From contig NZ_CP061768.1 in NCBI RefSeq assembly GCF_013624435.2, positions 1,580,001 through 1,644,000 on the forward strand: DNA of 64,000 nucleotides. Direction: 5' to 3'. A program made the position numbers and the translations under genes. Source of the DNA: Nocardioides campestrisoli. Lineage in GTDB: Bacteria; Actinomycetota; Actinomycetes; Propionibacteriales; Nocardioidaceae. The notes beneath the pieces are model-generated. The model was not told the origin of the DNA, searched no databases, and saw only the letters and a program-made list of their open reading frames with translations. Every line of letters begins with the position of its first letter. The stretch's first letter is position 1. Positions 8,754 to 17,523 of the stretch are shown one piece after another.

Positions 8754-10099
8754 CCGCGCTGCTCTACCTGCTGGGCGTCGTCCTGTTCGTCCTGGCCATC
8801 CTGGTCTCGATCGGCCTGCACGAGCTCGGCCACATGATCCCGGCCAAGGCGTTCGGCGCCAAGGTCACCCAGTACTTCATCGGCTTCGGCCCGACCGTGT
8901 GGAGCAAGCGGGTCGGCGAGACCGAGTACGGGGTGAAGGCGATCCCGCTCGGCGGCTACGTGAAGATCGTCGGGATGCTCCCGCCGGGCGCCGAGGAGCT
9001 CGCGGAGCCGGCCGGCTTCGACGAGCAGGGCCAGCCGGTCTTCCGGGTCCGCCAGTCCAACACCGGCATGTTCACCCAGCTGATCTCCGACGCGCGGACC
9101 GCGGAGTGGGAGCTGGTCCAGCCGGGTGACGAGGACCGGCTCTTCTACCGGCTCCCGCCGTGGAAGAAGATCGTGGTGATGGCCGGCGGCCCCACGGTGA
9201 ACATCGCCATCGCGCTCGCCATCTTCCTCCCGCTCTTCGCCACCTACGGCAACCCCAACGACCCGCGGATCGTGCCGGAGGTCGCCGAGGTCTCGGCCTG
9301 CGTCGTGCCGGCCGCCGAGGACCAGCGGGTGTGCCGCGAGGACGACCCGGTGGCCCCGGCGTACGCCGCGGGGCTCGAGCCGGGGGACGAGTTCGTCTCC
9401 TTCAACGGCGTCCCGGTCACCGACTGGGAGGTGCTGCAGGAGCAGATCCGCAGGAACGACGACGGCCGGGCCGAGATCGTGATCCGGCGCGACGGGGTGG
9501 AGCAGACCGTGGTGACCAACACCATGGTGACGGCCCGACCGACCTCGACCGACGACGAGACCCTCACCGAGGTGGGCTTCCTGGGCGTGACCCCGGTGGC
9601 CGAGCTGACCACGGGGGGCCTGGGCTACACCGTGGGCCAGATGGGTGAGATGACCGTCAACACCCTCAGTGCCATGGTCGAGCTGCCGCAGAAGGTCTTC
9701 GGGGTGGCCAAGGCGATCGTCGGGCTCGAGGAGCGCGACCGGGAGGGGCCGGTCTCCATCGTCGGCGGCGGCCGGCTGGCCGGTGAGGCGGTCTCCTACG
9801 AGCTCACGCCCTCGACCGACAAGGTCGCGTTCATGCTGATGCTGATCGCGGGCTTCAACTTCTTCATCGGCATGTTCAACTTCGTCCCGCTGCTGCCGCT
9901 GGACGGCGGCCACATCGCCGGTGCCGCGTACGAGTGGGTGCGCCGGGGGGTCGCCCGGGTGCGCCGGCTCCCGGACCCCGGGCACGTCGACGTCGCGCGG
10001 CTCCTGCCGGTCGCGTACGTCGTCGGCATGGCGCTGCTGGTGATGGGCGTGGTGCTGATCGTCGGCGACCTGGTCGTGCCGGTCAGCCTGCGCGGGTGA
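8750..10099 (+). CDS. rip1: Site-2 intramembrane protease (RseP/Rip1 family, M50)
   Basis: A 449-residue membrane zinc protease that cuts transmembrane anti-sigma factors or other single-pass proteins in regulated intramembrane proteolysis. HExxH is in the first membrane helix (H24, E25, H28). The second metal motif, [12 protein letters not shown] (D385), is in the C-terminal part. A PDZ domain lies between them (around [17 protein letters not shown]). The dxr-rip1-ispG order is conserved in actinobacteria, including Mycobacterium tuberculosis. It is translationally coupled to dxr by a 4-nt overlap. Confidence 0.93.
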   Translation: MTALLYLLGVVLFVLAILVSIGLHELGHMIPAKAFGAKVTQYFIGFGPTVWSKRVGETEYGVKAIPLGGYVKIVGMLPPGAEELAEPAGFDEQGQPVFRVRQSNTGMFTQLISDARTAEWELVQPGDEDRLFYRLPPWKKIVVMAGGPTVNIAIALAIFLPLFATYGNPNDPRIVPEVAEVSACVVPAAEDQRVCREDDPVAPAYAAGLEPGDEFVSFNGVPVTDWEVLQEQIRRNDDGRAEIVIRRDGVEQTVVTNTMVTARPTSTDDETLTEVGFLGVTPVAELTTGGLGYTVGQMGEMTVNTLSAMVELPQKVFGVAKAIVGLEERDREGPVSIVGGGRLAGEAVSYELTPSTDKVAFMLMLIAGFNFFIGMFNFVPLLPLDGGHIAGAAYEWVRRGVARVRRLPDPGHVDVARLLPVAYVVGMALLVMGVVLIVGDLVVPVSLRG

Positions 10100-10125
10100 C
10101 GTGACGGCCGCTTCCGACGGCGCAG

Positions 10126-10131
10126 TAACCT
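10126..10131 (+). promoter_or_regulatory. Probable -10 element (leaderless) for ispG
   Basis: TAACCT ends exactly 7 nt before the ATG at 10139, with no SD. It suggests that ispG also has its own promoter apart from dxr-rip1. Confidence 0.5.
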
Positions 10132-10138
10132 AGCGACC

Positions 10139-11290
10139 ATGACTGCCATCGGCTTGGGCATGCCCGCGCTCCCCCCTCCGGTCCTCGCCCCGCGTCGCCA
10201 GACGCGGCAGATCCAGGTCGGCTCCGTCGGAGTGGGCAGCGAGCACCCGATCTCGGTGCAGTCGATGACCACGACGCTGACCTCCGACGTCAACAGCACG
10301 CTGCAGCAGATCGCCGAGCTGACCGCGGCCGGGTGCGACATCGTCCGGGTCGCCTGTCCCAGCCAGGACGACGCCGACGCGCTGCCGCAGATCGCCCAGC
10401 ACTCGCAGATCCCGGTGATCGCAGACATCCACTTCCAGCCGAAGTACGTCTACGCCGCGATCGACGCCGGGTGCGCCGCCGTCCGGGTCAACCCGGGCAA
10501 CATCCGGCAGTTCGACGACCAGGTCAAGGAGATCGCCCGGGCCGCCAAGGACCGCGGCACCTCGATCCGGATCGGGGTCAACGCGGGCTCCCTGGACAAG
10601 CGTCTGCTGGAGAAGTACGGGAAGGCCACGCCGGAGGCGCTGGTGGAGTCCGCGGTGTGGGAGGCGAGCCTCTTCGAGGAGCACGACTTCCACGACTTCA
10701 AGATCTCGGTCAAGCACAACGACCCGGTGGTGATGGTCCGCGCCTACGAGCTGCTCGCCGAGGCCGGCGACTGGCCGCTGCACCTCGGGGTCACCGAGGC
10801 CGGCCCCGCCTTCCAGGGGACCATCAAGTCCGCGACCGCCTTCGGCGCCCTGCTCAGCCGCGGCATCGGCGACACGATCCGGGTCTCCCTCTCCGCGCCG
10901 CCGGTGGAGGAGGTCAAGGTCGGGCTGCAGATCCTGCAGTCGCTCAACCTCCGCGAGCGCAAGCTGGAGATCGTCTCCTGCCCCAGCTGCGGCCGGGCCC
11001 AGGTGGACGTCTACACGCTGGCCGAGCAGGTCACCGCCGGCCTCGACGGCCTGGAGGTGCCGCTGCGCGTCGCCGTGATGGGCTGCGTCGTCAACGGGCC
11101 CGGCGAGGCCCGCGAGGCGGACCTCGGCGTCGCCTCGGGCAACGGCAAGGGCCAGATCTTCGTCAAGGGCGAGGTGATCAAGACGGTGCCGGAGTCGAAG
11201 ATCGTGGAGACGCTGATCGAGGAGGCCATGCGGATCGCCGAGGGCATGGAGCCCGTCGAGGGCGCCGAGGCCTCGGTCTCCGTCTCCTGA
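10139..11290 (+). CDS. ispG: 4-hydroxy-3-methylbut-2-enyl diphosphate synthase (flavodoxin)
   Basis: A 383-residue 4Fe-4S enzyme of the MEP pathway that reduces MEcPP to HMBPP. The TIM-barrel half contains [29 protein letters not shown] and ADIHFQPKY. The C-terminal cluster domain has SCPSCGR (C281, C284) and GCVVNGPGE (C316, E323), which gives the three Cys and one Glu ligands of this family. It follows rip1 by 39 nt. A leaderless promoter in the gap suggests partly separate transcription. Confidence 0.96.
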   Translation: MTAIGLGMPALPPPVLAPRRQTRQIQVGSVGVGSEHPISVQSMTTTLTSDVNSTLQQIAELTAAGCDIVRVACPSQDDADALPQIAQHSQIPVIADIHFQPKYVYAAIDAGCAAVRVNPGNIRQFDDQVKEIARAAKDRGTSIRIGVNAGSLDKRLLEKYGKATPEALVESAVWEASLFEEHDFHDFKISVKHNDPVVMVRAYELLAEAGDWPLHLGVTEAGPAFQGTIKSATAFGALLSRGIGDTIRVSLSAPPVEEVKVGLQILQSLNLRERKLEIVSCPSCGRAQVDVYTLAEQVTAGLDGLEVPLRVAVMGCVVNGPGEAREADLGVASGNGKGQIFVKGEVIKTVPESKIVETLIEEAMRIAEGMEPVEGAEASVSVS

Positions 11291-11336
11291 GACGTACCCG
11301 CCGCGCGGCCCGCTCGTCGGTGCCGGTCGCGCCGAG

Positions 11337-11342
11337 TAGGGT
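11337..11342 (+). promoter_or_regulatory. Probable -10 element (leaderless) for the DUF4081/GNAT gene
   Basis: TAGGGT ends 7 nt before the GTG at 11350. It fixes the start of the acetyltransferase gene. Confidence 0.5.
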
Positions 11343-11349
11343 CGCGGGC

Positions 11350-12189
11350 GTGAGCAGCGACGAGATCCGGGTGCTCGGCGTGCTGGACCTCCACGAGTTC
11401 CTCCAGCTGACCGCCCGGGACCCGGTTCCCAACGTCTTCGTCGAGCACCGCGCCCGGACGACCCGGCTCGACCCCCGGTGGCTCGGGGGAGAGGTCTGGG
11501 GACGTTTCGTCGCCGACGAGATGGTGGCGGCCTGCCACGTGGGCGCCAACCTGGTCCCCGTCCAGTGCGACCCGGAGTCGGCCCTCGCCTTCGGCGCCCG
11601 TGCGGCCCGGCTGGGCCGGCGCTCCAGCACGGTCGTCGGCCCCGACGAGGCGGTGGCCTGCCTGTGGGAGGGCATCGACGGTGCCTGGGGCACGCCCCGC
11701 GAGGAGCGCTGGGGACAGCCGCACCTCGAGACCGACCGGCCGCCGGCGATCGAGCCCGACCCGCAGGTGCGGGTGACCACGCCCGACGACCTCGGGGTGC
11801 TCTACCCGGCGTGCGTCGCCATGTACACCGAGGAGGTGGGGGTCTCGCCCGAGGCCACCGGCGGCACGGACCTCTACCGCGCCCGGGTCCAGCAGCTGAT
11901 CTCCCGGGGCTGGTCGTTCGCCCGGATCGAGGACGGACGCGTGGTGTTCAAGGCCGAGGTGGCGTGCGCGACCCCGTCGGCCGCCCAGGTGCAGGGTGTC
12001 TACGTCCCCGAGGACCTGCGCGGGCAGGGTCTCGCCACCCGGGGCATGGCGGCCGTCATCGAGCACGTGCGCCGCGACATCGCCCCGGTGGTCTCGCTCT
12101 ACCTCAACGACTGGAACCACGCGGCACGCACGGCGTACGAACGGGCGGGCTTCGTGGAGTCCGGCCGGTTCGCCACGATCATGTTCTGA
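11350..12189 (+). CDS. GNAT N-acetyltransferase with N-terminal DUF4081 domain
   Basis: A 279-residue protein. The first ~130 residues match the DUF4081-type domain seen beside ispG in actinobacteria (LDLHEFLQLTARDPVPNVFVEHR, GRRSSTVVGP). The last ~140 form a GNAT fold, with the acetyl-CoA loop VQGVYVPEDLRGQGLATRGMA and the C-terminal LYLNDWNHAARTAYERAGF. The acceptor is unknown. The position between ispG and proS is conserved. Its stop codon lies in the first of three tandem 12-bp repeats. Confidence 0.85.
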   Translation: MSSDEIRVLGVLDLHEFLQLTARDPVPNVFVEHRARTTRLDPRWLGGEVWGRFVADEMVAACHVGANLVPVQCDPESALAFGARAARLGRRSSTVVGPDEAVACLWEGIDGAWGTPREERWGQPHLETDRPPAIEPDPQVRVTTPDDLGVLYPACVAMYTEEVGVSPEATGGTDLYRARVQQLISRGWSFARIEDGRVVFKAEVACATPSAAQVQGVYVPEDLRGQGLATRGMAAVIEHVRRDIAPVVSLYLNDWNHAARTAYERAGFVESGRFATIMF

Positions 12190-12216
12190 CCCATGTTCTG
12201 CCCCATGTTCTGACCT
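12181..12216 (+). repeat. Three tandem 12-bp repeats spanning the GNAT stop codon
   Basis: ATGTTCTGACCC, ATGTTCTGCCCC and ATGTTCTGACCT run head to tail. The first copy holds the final Met-Phe-stop of the acetyltransferase gene. Loss of that stop would add PMFCPMF and end at the third copy. This looks like a slippage duplication. Confidence 0.8.
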
Positions 12217-12280
12217 GCGTGTCCGGAGCCGCTGCGCTGAGCGGGCGGTTGCCGCGGTGCGGCGTCCGGCGGCGCGCCAG

Positions 12281-12286
12281 TAGCCT
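12281..12286 (+). promoter_or_regulatory. Probable -10 element (leaderless) for proS
   Basis: TAGCCT ends 6 nt before the ATG at 12293, with no SD in between. Confidence 0.5.
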
Positions 12287-12292
12287 GCTCCC

Positions 12293-14062
12293 ATGATCAT
12301 GCGCATGTCCCAGCTCTTCGTCCGTACCCTGCGCGACGACCCCGCCGACGCGGAGGTGCCCAGCCACAAGCTGTTGGTGCGCGCCGGCTACATCCGACGG
12401 GTCGCCCCCGGCGTCTACAGCTGGCTGCCGCTGGGCCTGAAGGTGCTGCGGCGCATCGAGGACATCATCCGCGAGGAGATGGACGCCATCGGCGGCCAGG
12501 AGGTGCTCTTCCCCGCGCTGCTGCCCAAGGAGCCCTACGAGGCGACGAACCGGTGGACCGAGTACGGCGACAACCTCTTCCGGATCAAGGACCGCAAGGG
12601 CGGTGACTACCTGCTCGGGCCGACCCACGAGGAGATGTTCACCCTCCTGGTCAAGGACCTGTACTCCTCCTACAAGGACCTGCCGCTCACGCTCTACCAG
12701 ATCCAGACGAAGTACCGCGACGAGGCGCGGCCGCGCGCCGGCGTGCTGCGCGGGCGCGAGTTCGTGATGAAGGACTCCTACTCCTTCGACATCGACGACG
12801 CCGGGCTGGACGCCTCGTACGCGCGGCACCGGGAGGCCTACATCCGGATCTTCGACCGGCTCGGCTTCGAGTACGTGATCGTCCGGGCGACCTCGGGGGC
12901 CATGGGCGGGTCGCGCTCGGAGGAGTTCCTGGCGCGAGCCGAGGTGGGCGAGGACACCTACGTGCGCTGCACGCACTGCGACTACGCCGCCAACGTCGAG
13001 GCCGTCGCGGTCCGCCCGCCGGCGCCGCTGGCCTACGACGACGTGCCCGCCGCCCACGCGGAGGAGACCCCGGCGACGCCGACCATCGCGACCCTGGTGG
13101 ACCACCTCAACGAGAGGTTCCCGCGCGAGGACCGTCCGTGGTCGGCCGGGGACACCCTCAAGAACGTGCTGGTCGTGCTCAAGCACCCCGACGGCACCCG
13201 CGAGCCCCTGGCCATCGGCCTGCCCGGTGACCGCGAGGTCGACCAGAAGCGCCTCGAGGGGCAGCTGGAGCCGATCGAGGTCGAGGCGATGGACGAGGAC
13301 GAGCTGCGCAAGCACCCCGCCCTGGTCAAGGGCTACATCGGCCCGTCGGTCCTGGGGGAGGAGTCCGCCTCCGGGATCCGCTACCTGGTCGACCCCCGCG
13401 TGGTCGAGGGAACCCGCTGGGTGACCGGTGCGAACGTCGAGGGCCAGCACGTGATCGACCTGGTCGCCGGGCGGGACTTCACCCCCGACGGGACGATCGA
13501 GGCCGCCGACGTCCGGGACGGGGACGAGTGCCCCAGCTGCGCCGAGGGGACCCTGGAGGCCGCCCGCGGCATCGAGATGGGCCACATCTTCCAGCTCGGC
13601 CGCAAGTACGCCGAGGCGCTGGACCTCAAGGTGCTCGACGAGAACGGCAAGCTCGTCACCGTGACGATGGGCTCCTACGGCATCGGGCCCTCGCGGGCGG
13701 TGGCGGCGATCGCGGAGAACACCCTCGACGAGTCCGGTCTGATCTGGCCCCGGGAGGTCTCGCCGGCCGACGTGCACGTGGTCGCCGCCGGCAAGGACCC
13801 GGCCCTGTTCGCTGCCGCGGAGCAGCTCAGCGCGGACCTGGCTGCCCAGGGTCTGGACGTGCTCTACGACGACCGGGCGGGCAAGGTCAGCCCCGGGGTG
13901 AAGTTCAAGGACGCCGAGCTGATCGGCGTGCCCACGATCGTCACCGTCGGTCGCGGTCTGGCCGACGGCAACATCGAGGTGAAGGACCGGGCCACGGGTG
14001 AGCGGACCGAGGTGCCCGTCGGCTCTGCGGTCGACCACATCGTCGGCCTGGTGCGCGGCTGA
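12293..14062 (+). CDS. proS: Prolyl-tRNA synthetase (bacterial type)
   Basis: A 589-residue class II aminoacyl-tRNA synthetase that charges tRNA-Pro. Motif 2 is in [19 protein letters not shown]. The long YbaK-like editing insertion of the bacterial form lies between motifs 2 and 3 (roughly residues 235-400). The anticodon-binding domain is C-terminal ([14 protein letters not shown] to the end). The ATG at 12293 is the first of three nearby in-frame Met codons (12293, 12299, 12305); the TAGCCT hexamer 6 nt upstream favours it. No partner genes in an operon are evident. Confidence 0.96.
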   Translation: MIMRMSQLFVRTLRDDPADAEVPSHKLLVRAGYIRRVAPGVYSWLPLGLKVLRRIEDIIREEMDAIGGQEVLFPALLPKEPYEATNRWTEYGDNLFRIKDRKGGDYLLGPTHEEMFTLLVKDLYSSYKDLPLTLYQIQTKYRDEARPRAGVLRGREFVMKDSYSFDIDDAGLDASYARHREAYIRIFDRLGFEYVIVRATSGAMGGSRSEEFLARAEVGEDTYVRCTHCDYAANVEAVAVRPPAPLAYDDVPAAHAEETPATPTIATLVDHLNERFPREDRPWSAGDTLKNVLVVLKHPDGTREPLAIGLPGDREVDQKRLEGQLEPIEVEAMDEDELRKHPALVKGYIGPSVLGEESASGIRYLVDPRVVEGTRWVTGANVEGQHVIDLVAGRDFTPDGTIEAADVRDGDECPSCAEGTLEAARGIEMGHIFQLGRKYAEALDLKVLDENGKLVTVTMGSYGIGPSRAVAAIAENTLDESGLIWPREVSPADVHVVAAGKDPALFAAAEQLSADLAAQGLDVLYDDRAGKVSPGVKFKDAELIGVPTIVTVGRGLADGNIEVKDRATGERTEVPVGSAVDHIVGLVRG

Positions 14063-14343
14063 GCGGAGACCGGGTTGCGCGTTCTCGCAGTGCAAGAACC
14101 TGCAACAAAACTACGTTGGTGCAACAGGCCGCCGTGTTGCAGACTTCTGTCAGTGGTACTGATCCTCGACCCAGGTTCTGACCCACGACCGGGCTGTTGC
14201 TGACCAGCCCAACCGGCCCGCGGACTCGCCGTGCTGGGGAAGATCTCGGGACTTCCCCAGCACGGCGAGGCCGCGGGCCTTGGTCATTTCCCGTGGCATG
14301 TTCCCGTGTCATCCCCGAGTGCGGCGCGCCGGCCGCGCCGGGC
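14063..14343. other. Gene-free interval rich in inverted repeats after proS
   Basis: No coding frame is supported here. The left part is AT-richer than its surroundings and carries repeated TGCAAC/GTTGCA words, including CTGCAACA near 14100 and its complement TGTTGCAG near 14144. GGGCTG and CAGCCC also face each other near 14190-14210. The right part is the long hairpin listed separately. Confidence 0.6.
14215..14279. terminator. Very long near-perfect hairpin (28-bp arms, 9-nt loop)
   Basis: Bases 14215-14242 are the reverse complement of 14252-14279 with a single mismatch (A14224 opposite G14270); the loop is ATCTCGGGA. It lies between the convergent proS and DUF4439 genes, so a bidirectional terminator is the simplest reading. 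The arms are about twice as long as the other terminators in this window. A palindromic repeat element or a structured RNA is possible. Confidence 0.7.
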
Positions 14344-14793
14344 TCAGAGCTCCGGAGCTCCCGGGAAGGACTCGGGGCGACCGCCCCAGAAGGCGGTGGC
14401 GGTCGAGGAGTCGACCAGGGCGTCGATCGCCCACCCGCGCAGACGCCCTCGACTTCTCACGACCAGGGCGGAGTACGCCTGCGCGCAGCGCTGCTCGACC
14501 AGCAGGCCGGCGGCCCGTGCCCCCTCCCGGTCCCCGAGAGGGGGAAGCTCGTAGGCGGCCGCGGCGTCGACCGGCGCGGCGCCGCGTGCGCGCAGTGACT
14601 CGCTCACGCTGTCGCGCCGCTGCCGGTGGACCGCGTGCCGGGAAGCGGCCTCGGCGGCCGAGCCCGGGTCCGCCTCGGACGTCGTCCGGGCGCCGATCGC
14701 CGCCCACAGGTGGACGGCGGCGTGCTCCGCGGCCAGGACGGTCTGCAGTGCCTCGACCGTGCCCGTCGGGCCACCGCCGGACGCCGCCCTCAT
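14344..14793 (-). CDS. Ferritin-like domain protein (DUF4439)
   Basis: A 149-residue, mostly helical protein of the DUF4439 ferritin-like group. Helix 1 has TVLAAEHAAVHLWAAIGA, and later helices have EAASRHAVHRQRRD and EQRCAQAYSALVVRS. These Glu/His/Arg positions are suggestive, but a complete diiron site cannot be proven by eye. There is no signal peptide. Its start overlaps the stop of the upstream lipoprotein gene (ATGA), so the two are coupled. The pair sits upstream of and divergent from rimP, a placement recurring in actinobacteria. Function unknown. Confidence 0.75.
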   Translation of the reverse strand: MRAASGGGPTGTVEALQTVLAAEHAAVHLWAAIGARTTSEADPGSAAEAASRHAVHRQRRDSVSESLRARGAAPVDAAAAYELPPLGDREGARAAGLLVEQRCAQAYSALVVRSRGRLRGWAIDALVDSSTATAFWGGRPESFPGAPEL

Positions 14794-15413
14794 GGCGACA
14801 CCGTCCGTGCGTCGCCCTGGGGCAGGGTGGCCAGGTGGGTGCTCACGCCGGCGCCCGCCGCGGCCAGGACCCGGGCCAGGGTGCCGGAGGAGGCGGTGCG
14901 AGCAGCGCTCAGGAGCACGGCCGCGTGCTCCGCCTCGGCCTGTCGCACCCGGGCCCAGGCCCGGTCGAGCGCGGCCGGCACCCGCCCCGCGTCGGCGTCC
15001 GCACCGGGTGTGGTCGCGGGCGACGTGGGCTCGGGCGACGTGGGCTCGGGGGATGCCGCAGCGGGGGACCGGTCCACCAGGTCCTGGAGCACGGCCGCGT
15101 GGTCGGCGTGGGCCTGGCGCAGCCCGTCCAGGGTCGGCCCCAGCGCGGGGTGGGCAACCACGGTCGCCTCGCCCAGGGCCGCCACCTCGCCGACGTCGGC
15201 GACGATCCGCACCAGCAGCGGACCGTCAGGATCGGTGTCCAGGGACGAGGTGTCGCCGGAGGGTTCGCGACGACCGACGACCTCGGACAGGTCGCAGCCG
15301 GTGAGCAGGGCCGAGCCGCCCAGGCCACCCAGGGTCAGGGTGCCCAGCAGCAGGATCCGGCGGGACGGTGCGGCCCCGTGCTCGGGTCCGGGGGAGGAGG
15401 ACGGCGCGGACAC
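14790..15413 (-). CDS. Tat-type lipoprotein with helical-bundle domain
   Basis: A 207-residue protein. The N-terminus has a twin-arginine (R18-R19 in SRRILLLG), a hydrophobic run and a lipobox LLTGC with C40, so it should be exported and lipid-anchored. The mature part is helical, with AHADHAAVL and AEAEHAAVLL repeats that resemble the AEHAAV helix of the next gene; both may be ferritin-like. A low-complexity EPTSPEPTSP linker separates the two halves. GTG at 15413 was chosen because TACGCT lies 6 nt upstream, a leaderless layout. No specific function is recognised. Confidence 0.7.
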   Translation of the reverse strand: MSAPSSSPGPEHGAAPSRRILLLGTLTLGGLGGSALLTGCDLSEVVGRREPSGDTSSLDTDPDGPLLVRIVADVGEVAALGEATVVAHPALGPTLDGLRQAHADHAAVLQDLVDRSPAAASPEPTSPEPTSPATTPGADADAGRVPAALDRAWARVRQAEAEHAAVLLSAARTASSGTLARVLAAAGAGVSTHLATLPQGDARTVSP

Positions 15414-15419
15414 GCTGGG

Positions 15420-15425
15420 AGCGTA
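15420..15425 (-). promoter_or_regulatory. Probable -10 element (leaderless) for the lipoprotein gene
   Basis: On the minus strand TACGCT ends 6 nt before the GTG at 15413. Confidence 0.5.
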
Positions 15426-15566
15426 GTCGACCCGCTCCCCGGCGGGCCCGCCTCCCGGTAGGGACCCGTCCTGCCCCGCCCGGAGGCCGCGCGCCCCACG
15501 ACTGACGCCTCGGAGCCGCGGACGGTTATGGTGGGCGGACCACAACAGCACACAGGAGGTCGGTGA

Positions 15567-16055
15567 GTGAGCAACACCCGAAGTGATGCCACCCGCGCCC
15601 GCATCGAGGCGGAGCTGACGGACCCCCTGGCCGCGCTGGGCCTCGACGTCGAGGCGGTCGAGCTCTCGCCCGCCGGCAAGCGTCGGGTCCTGCGGGTCGC
15701 GGTGGACAAGGACGGCGGCGTCACGCTCGACGACGTGGCCGACGCGACCCGTGAGGTCTCCCGGGTCCTGGACGACTCCGACGTGATGGGGGAGACGCCG
15801 TACCTGCTGGAGGTCACCTCTCGCGGTGTGGACCGTCCGCTCACGCTGCCCCGGCACTGGCGCCGCAACGTCACCCGCCTGGTCCGGATCACCCCCGTCG
15901 AGGGCGAGCAGGTCACCGGACGCGTGCGCAGCAGCGACGAGGACGGCGTGGACGTCGAGATCGACGGCGAGGTCCGTCGGTTCGGGTACGCCGAGGTGGC
16001 CAAGGCACTGGTGCAGGTCGAGTTCAACCGCAAGAACGAGGACGAGGACGACTGA
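15567..16055 (+). CDS. rimP: Ribosome maturation factor RimP
   Basis: A 162-residue protein needed for 30S subunit maturation. The N-terminal alpha/beta domain ([36 protein letters not shown], in pieces) and [20 protein letters not shown] are typical, followed by the small Sm-like C-terminal domain. GTG 15567 has a clear SD (aggaggt) 7-8 nt upstream. It overlaps nusA by one base (TGATG). The acidic tail (NEDEDD) is common in actinobacterial versions. Confidence 0.93.
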   Translation: MSNTRSDATRARIEAELTDPLAALGLDVEAVELSPAGKRRVLRVAVDKDGGVTLDDVADATREVSRVLDDSDVMGETPYLLEVTSRGVDRPLTLPRHWRRNVTRLVRITPVEGEQVTGRVRSSDEDGVDVEIDGEVRRFGYAEVAKALVQVEFNRKNEDEDD

Positions 16056-17044
16056 TGGACATCGATCTCAGCATCCTGAGGATGCTCGAACGCGAGAAGG
16101 AGATCTCCTTCGACGTGCTCGTCGAGGCGATCGAGCAGGCGCTGCTGACGGCGTACCACAAGACCCCGGGCGCCCAGGAGCGTGCGCGGGTCACCCTGGA
16201 CCGCAAGACCGGGCACGTCGCGGTGCTGGCGGCCGAGCTGGACGCCGAGGGCAACCTCGTCGCCGAGTTCGACGACACCCCGGACGGCTTCGGCCGGATC
16301 GCCGCGACGACCGCGAAGCAGATCATGCTGCAGCGGCTCCGCGACGCGGAGGACGACCTGCGCTTCGGGGAGTTCGCCGGCAAGGAGGGCGACATCGTCT
16401 CGGGCGTGATCCAGCAGGGTCACAACCCCGACGACGTGATGGTCGACCTGGGCAAGCTGGAGGCGCTCCTCCCGGTCAGCGAGCGGGTGCCGGGCGAGTC
16501 CTACACGCACGGGACCCGGATCAAGTGCCTGGTGGTCTCGGTCCGCAAGGGCATGCGTGGTCCGCAGATCACCCTGTCCCGCACCCACCCCACCCTGGTC
16601 AAGAAGCTCTTCGCCCTGGAGGTCCCCGAGATCGCCGACGGCACGGTGCAGATCGCCGGGCTGGCGCGCGAGGCCGGCCACCGCACCAAGATCGCGGTCT
16701 TCACCAAGGTGCCCGGGGTCAACGCCAAGGGCGCCTGCATCGGACCGATGGGTCAGCGCGTGCGCAACGTGATGGCCGAGCTGCACGGCGAGAAGATCGA
16801 CATCGTCGACTGGTCCGAGGATCCCGCCGAGCTGGTGGCGCACGCGCTCTCGCCCGCCCGGGTCTCCTCGGTGGAGATCCTCGACGCGGCGACCCGTTCG
16901 TGCCGCGTGGTCGTGCCGGACTTCCAGCTCTCGCTGGCGATCGGCAAGGAGGGGCAGAACGCCCGTCTGGCCGCGCGCCTGACCGGGTGGCGCATCGACA
17001 TCCGCTCCGACGAAGAGGGCACCGACCAGGAGCGGGTCGGCTGA
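16055..17044 (+). CDS. nusA: Transcription termination/antitermination factor NusA
   Basis: A 329-residue NusA: N-terminal RNA-polymerase-binding domain, an S1 domain ([21 protein letters not shown]), then KH1 and KH2 ([20 protein letters not shown] near the C-terminus). It modulates pausing, termination and rRNA antitermination. It lacks the acidic AR repeats of E. coli NusA, as expected for actinobacteria. The start overlaps rimP. Confidence 0.96.
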   Translation: MDIDLSILRMLEREKEISFDVLVEAIEQALLTAYHKTPGAQERARVTLDRKTGHVAVLAAELDAEGNLVAEFDDTPDGFGRIAATTAKQIMLQRLRDAEDDLRFGEFAGKEGDIVSGVIQQGHNPDDVMVDLGKLEALLPVSERVPGESYTHGTRIKCLVVSVRKGMRGPQITLSRTHPTLVKKLFALEVPEIADGTVQIAGLAREAGHRTKIAVFTKVPGVNAKGACIGPMGQRVRNVMAELHGEKIDIVDWSEDPAELVAHALSPARVSSVEILDAATRSCRVVVPDFQLSLAIGKEGQNARLAARLTGWRIDIRSDEEGTDQERVG

Positions 17045-17084
17045 GGCCCAGCACGTCGTTTCGGAGTTCGCTGGCCCGACACGC

Positions 17085-17090
17085 TAGACT
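17085..17090 (+). promoter_or_regulatory. Probable -10 element (leaderless) for rnpM
   Basis: TAGACT ends 7 nt before the GTG at 17098, so rnpM-infB may also be transcribed independently of rimP-nusA. Confidence 0.45.
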
Positions 17091-17097
17091 CACCCCA

Positions 17098-17430
17098 GTG
17101 GTTCGTACGTCGATTCCCCATGCCTCCGGTCCGGTTCGGACCTGTGTGGGGTGTCGGCAGCGGACCGCGAAGAGCGAGTTGTTGCGTGTGGTGGCCGGCA
17201 AGGGCGCCGACGGTCGAGCGGCCGTCGTCCCCGATCCGTCCGCCACGGCACCAGGTCGTGGGGCGCACCTGCACCCCACGTCGGAGTGTCTCCAGCTCGC
17301 GGTGCGCAGGAGAGCGTTCCCCCGGGCCCTCAGGGTCAGGGAGGGGCTCGACCACGCACCGTTGGAGGAACACCTCCTCGCTCGTCCCACTGTGATCGAC
17401 CGACCAGAAACTGGAGCAGGCAGCTCATGA
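17098..17430 (+). CDS. rnpM: YlxR/RnpM family RNA-binding protein
   Basis: A 110-residue member of the DUF448/YlxR family. In Bacillus the family member binds the RNase P RNA and modulates its activity. The signature PVRTCVGCRQRTAKSELLRVV is near the N-terminus, and the C-terminal half has GRGAHLHPTSECLQLAVRRRAFPRAL (in parts). It lies between nusA and infB, its near-universal location. The GTG start is fixed by the first in-frame start after the -10-like TAGACT. Its stop overlaps the first of three mini-ORFs. Confidence 0.88.
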   Translation: MVRTSIPHASGPVRTCVGCRQRTAKSELLRVVAGKGADGRAAVVPDPSATAPGRGAHLHPTSECLQLAVRRRAFPRALRVREGLDHAPLEEHLLARPTVIDRPETGAGSS

Positions 17431-17472
17431 GCACTCGATGAGTACTTTCCGATGAGCCAGCACCACAACTAA
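17427..17472 (+). other. Staircase of three overlapping mini-ORFs between rnpM and infB
   Basis: ATG 17427 reads MSTR-stop, ATG 17438 reads MSTFR-stop, and ATG 17452 reads MSQHHN-stop. Each ATG overlaps the preceding stop as ATGA; the first overlaps the rnpM stop. This could pass ribosomes stepwise from rnpM toward infB. Translation is not shown and the pattern could be chance. Confidence 0.4.
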
Positions 17473-17523
17473 CGGTCCGGTAGACCCCTCAGGGGCTCGG
17501 GCCAGAAGGAGCAACGTTCTAAC

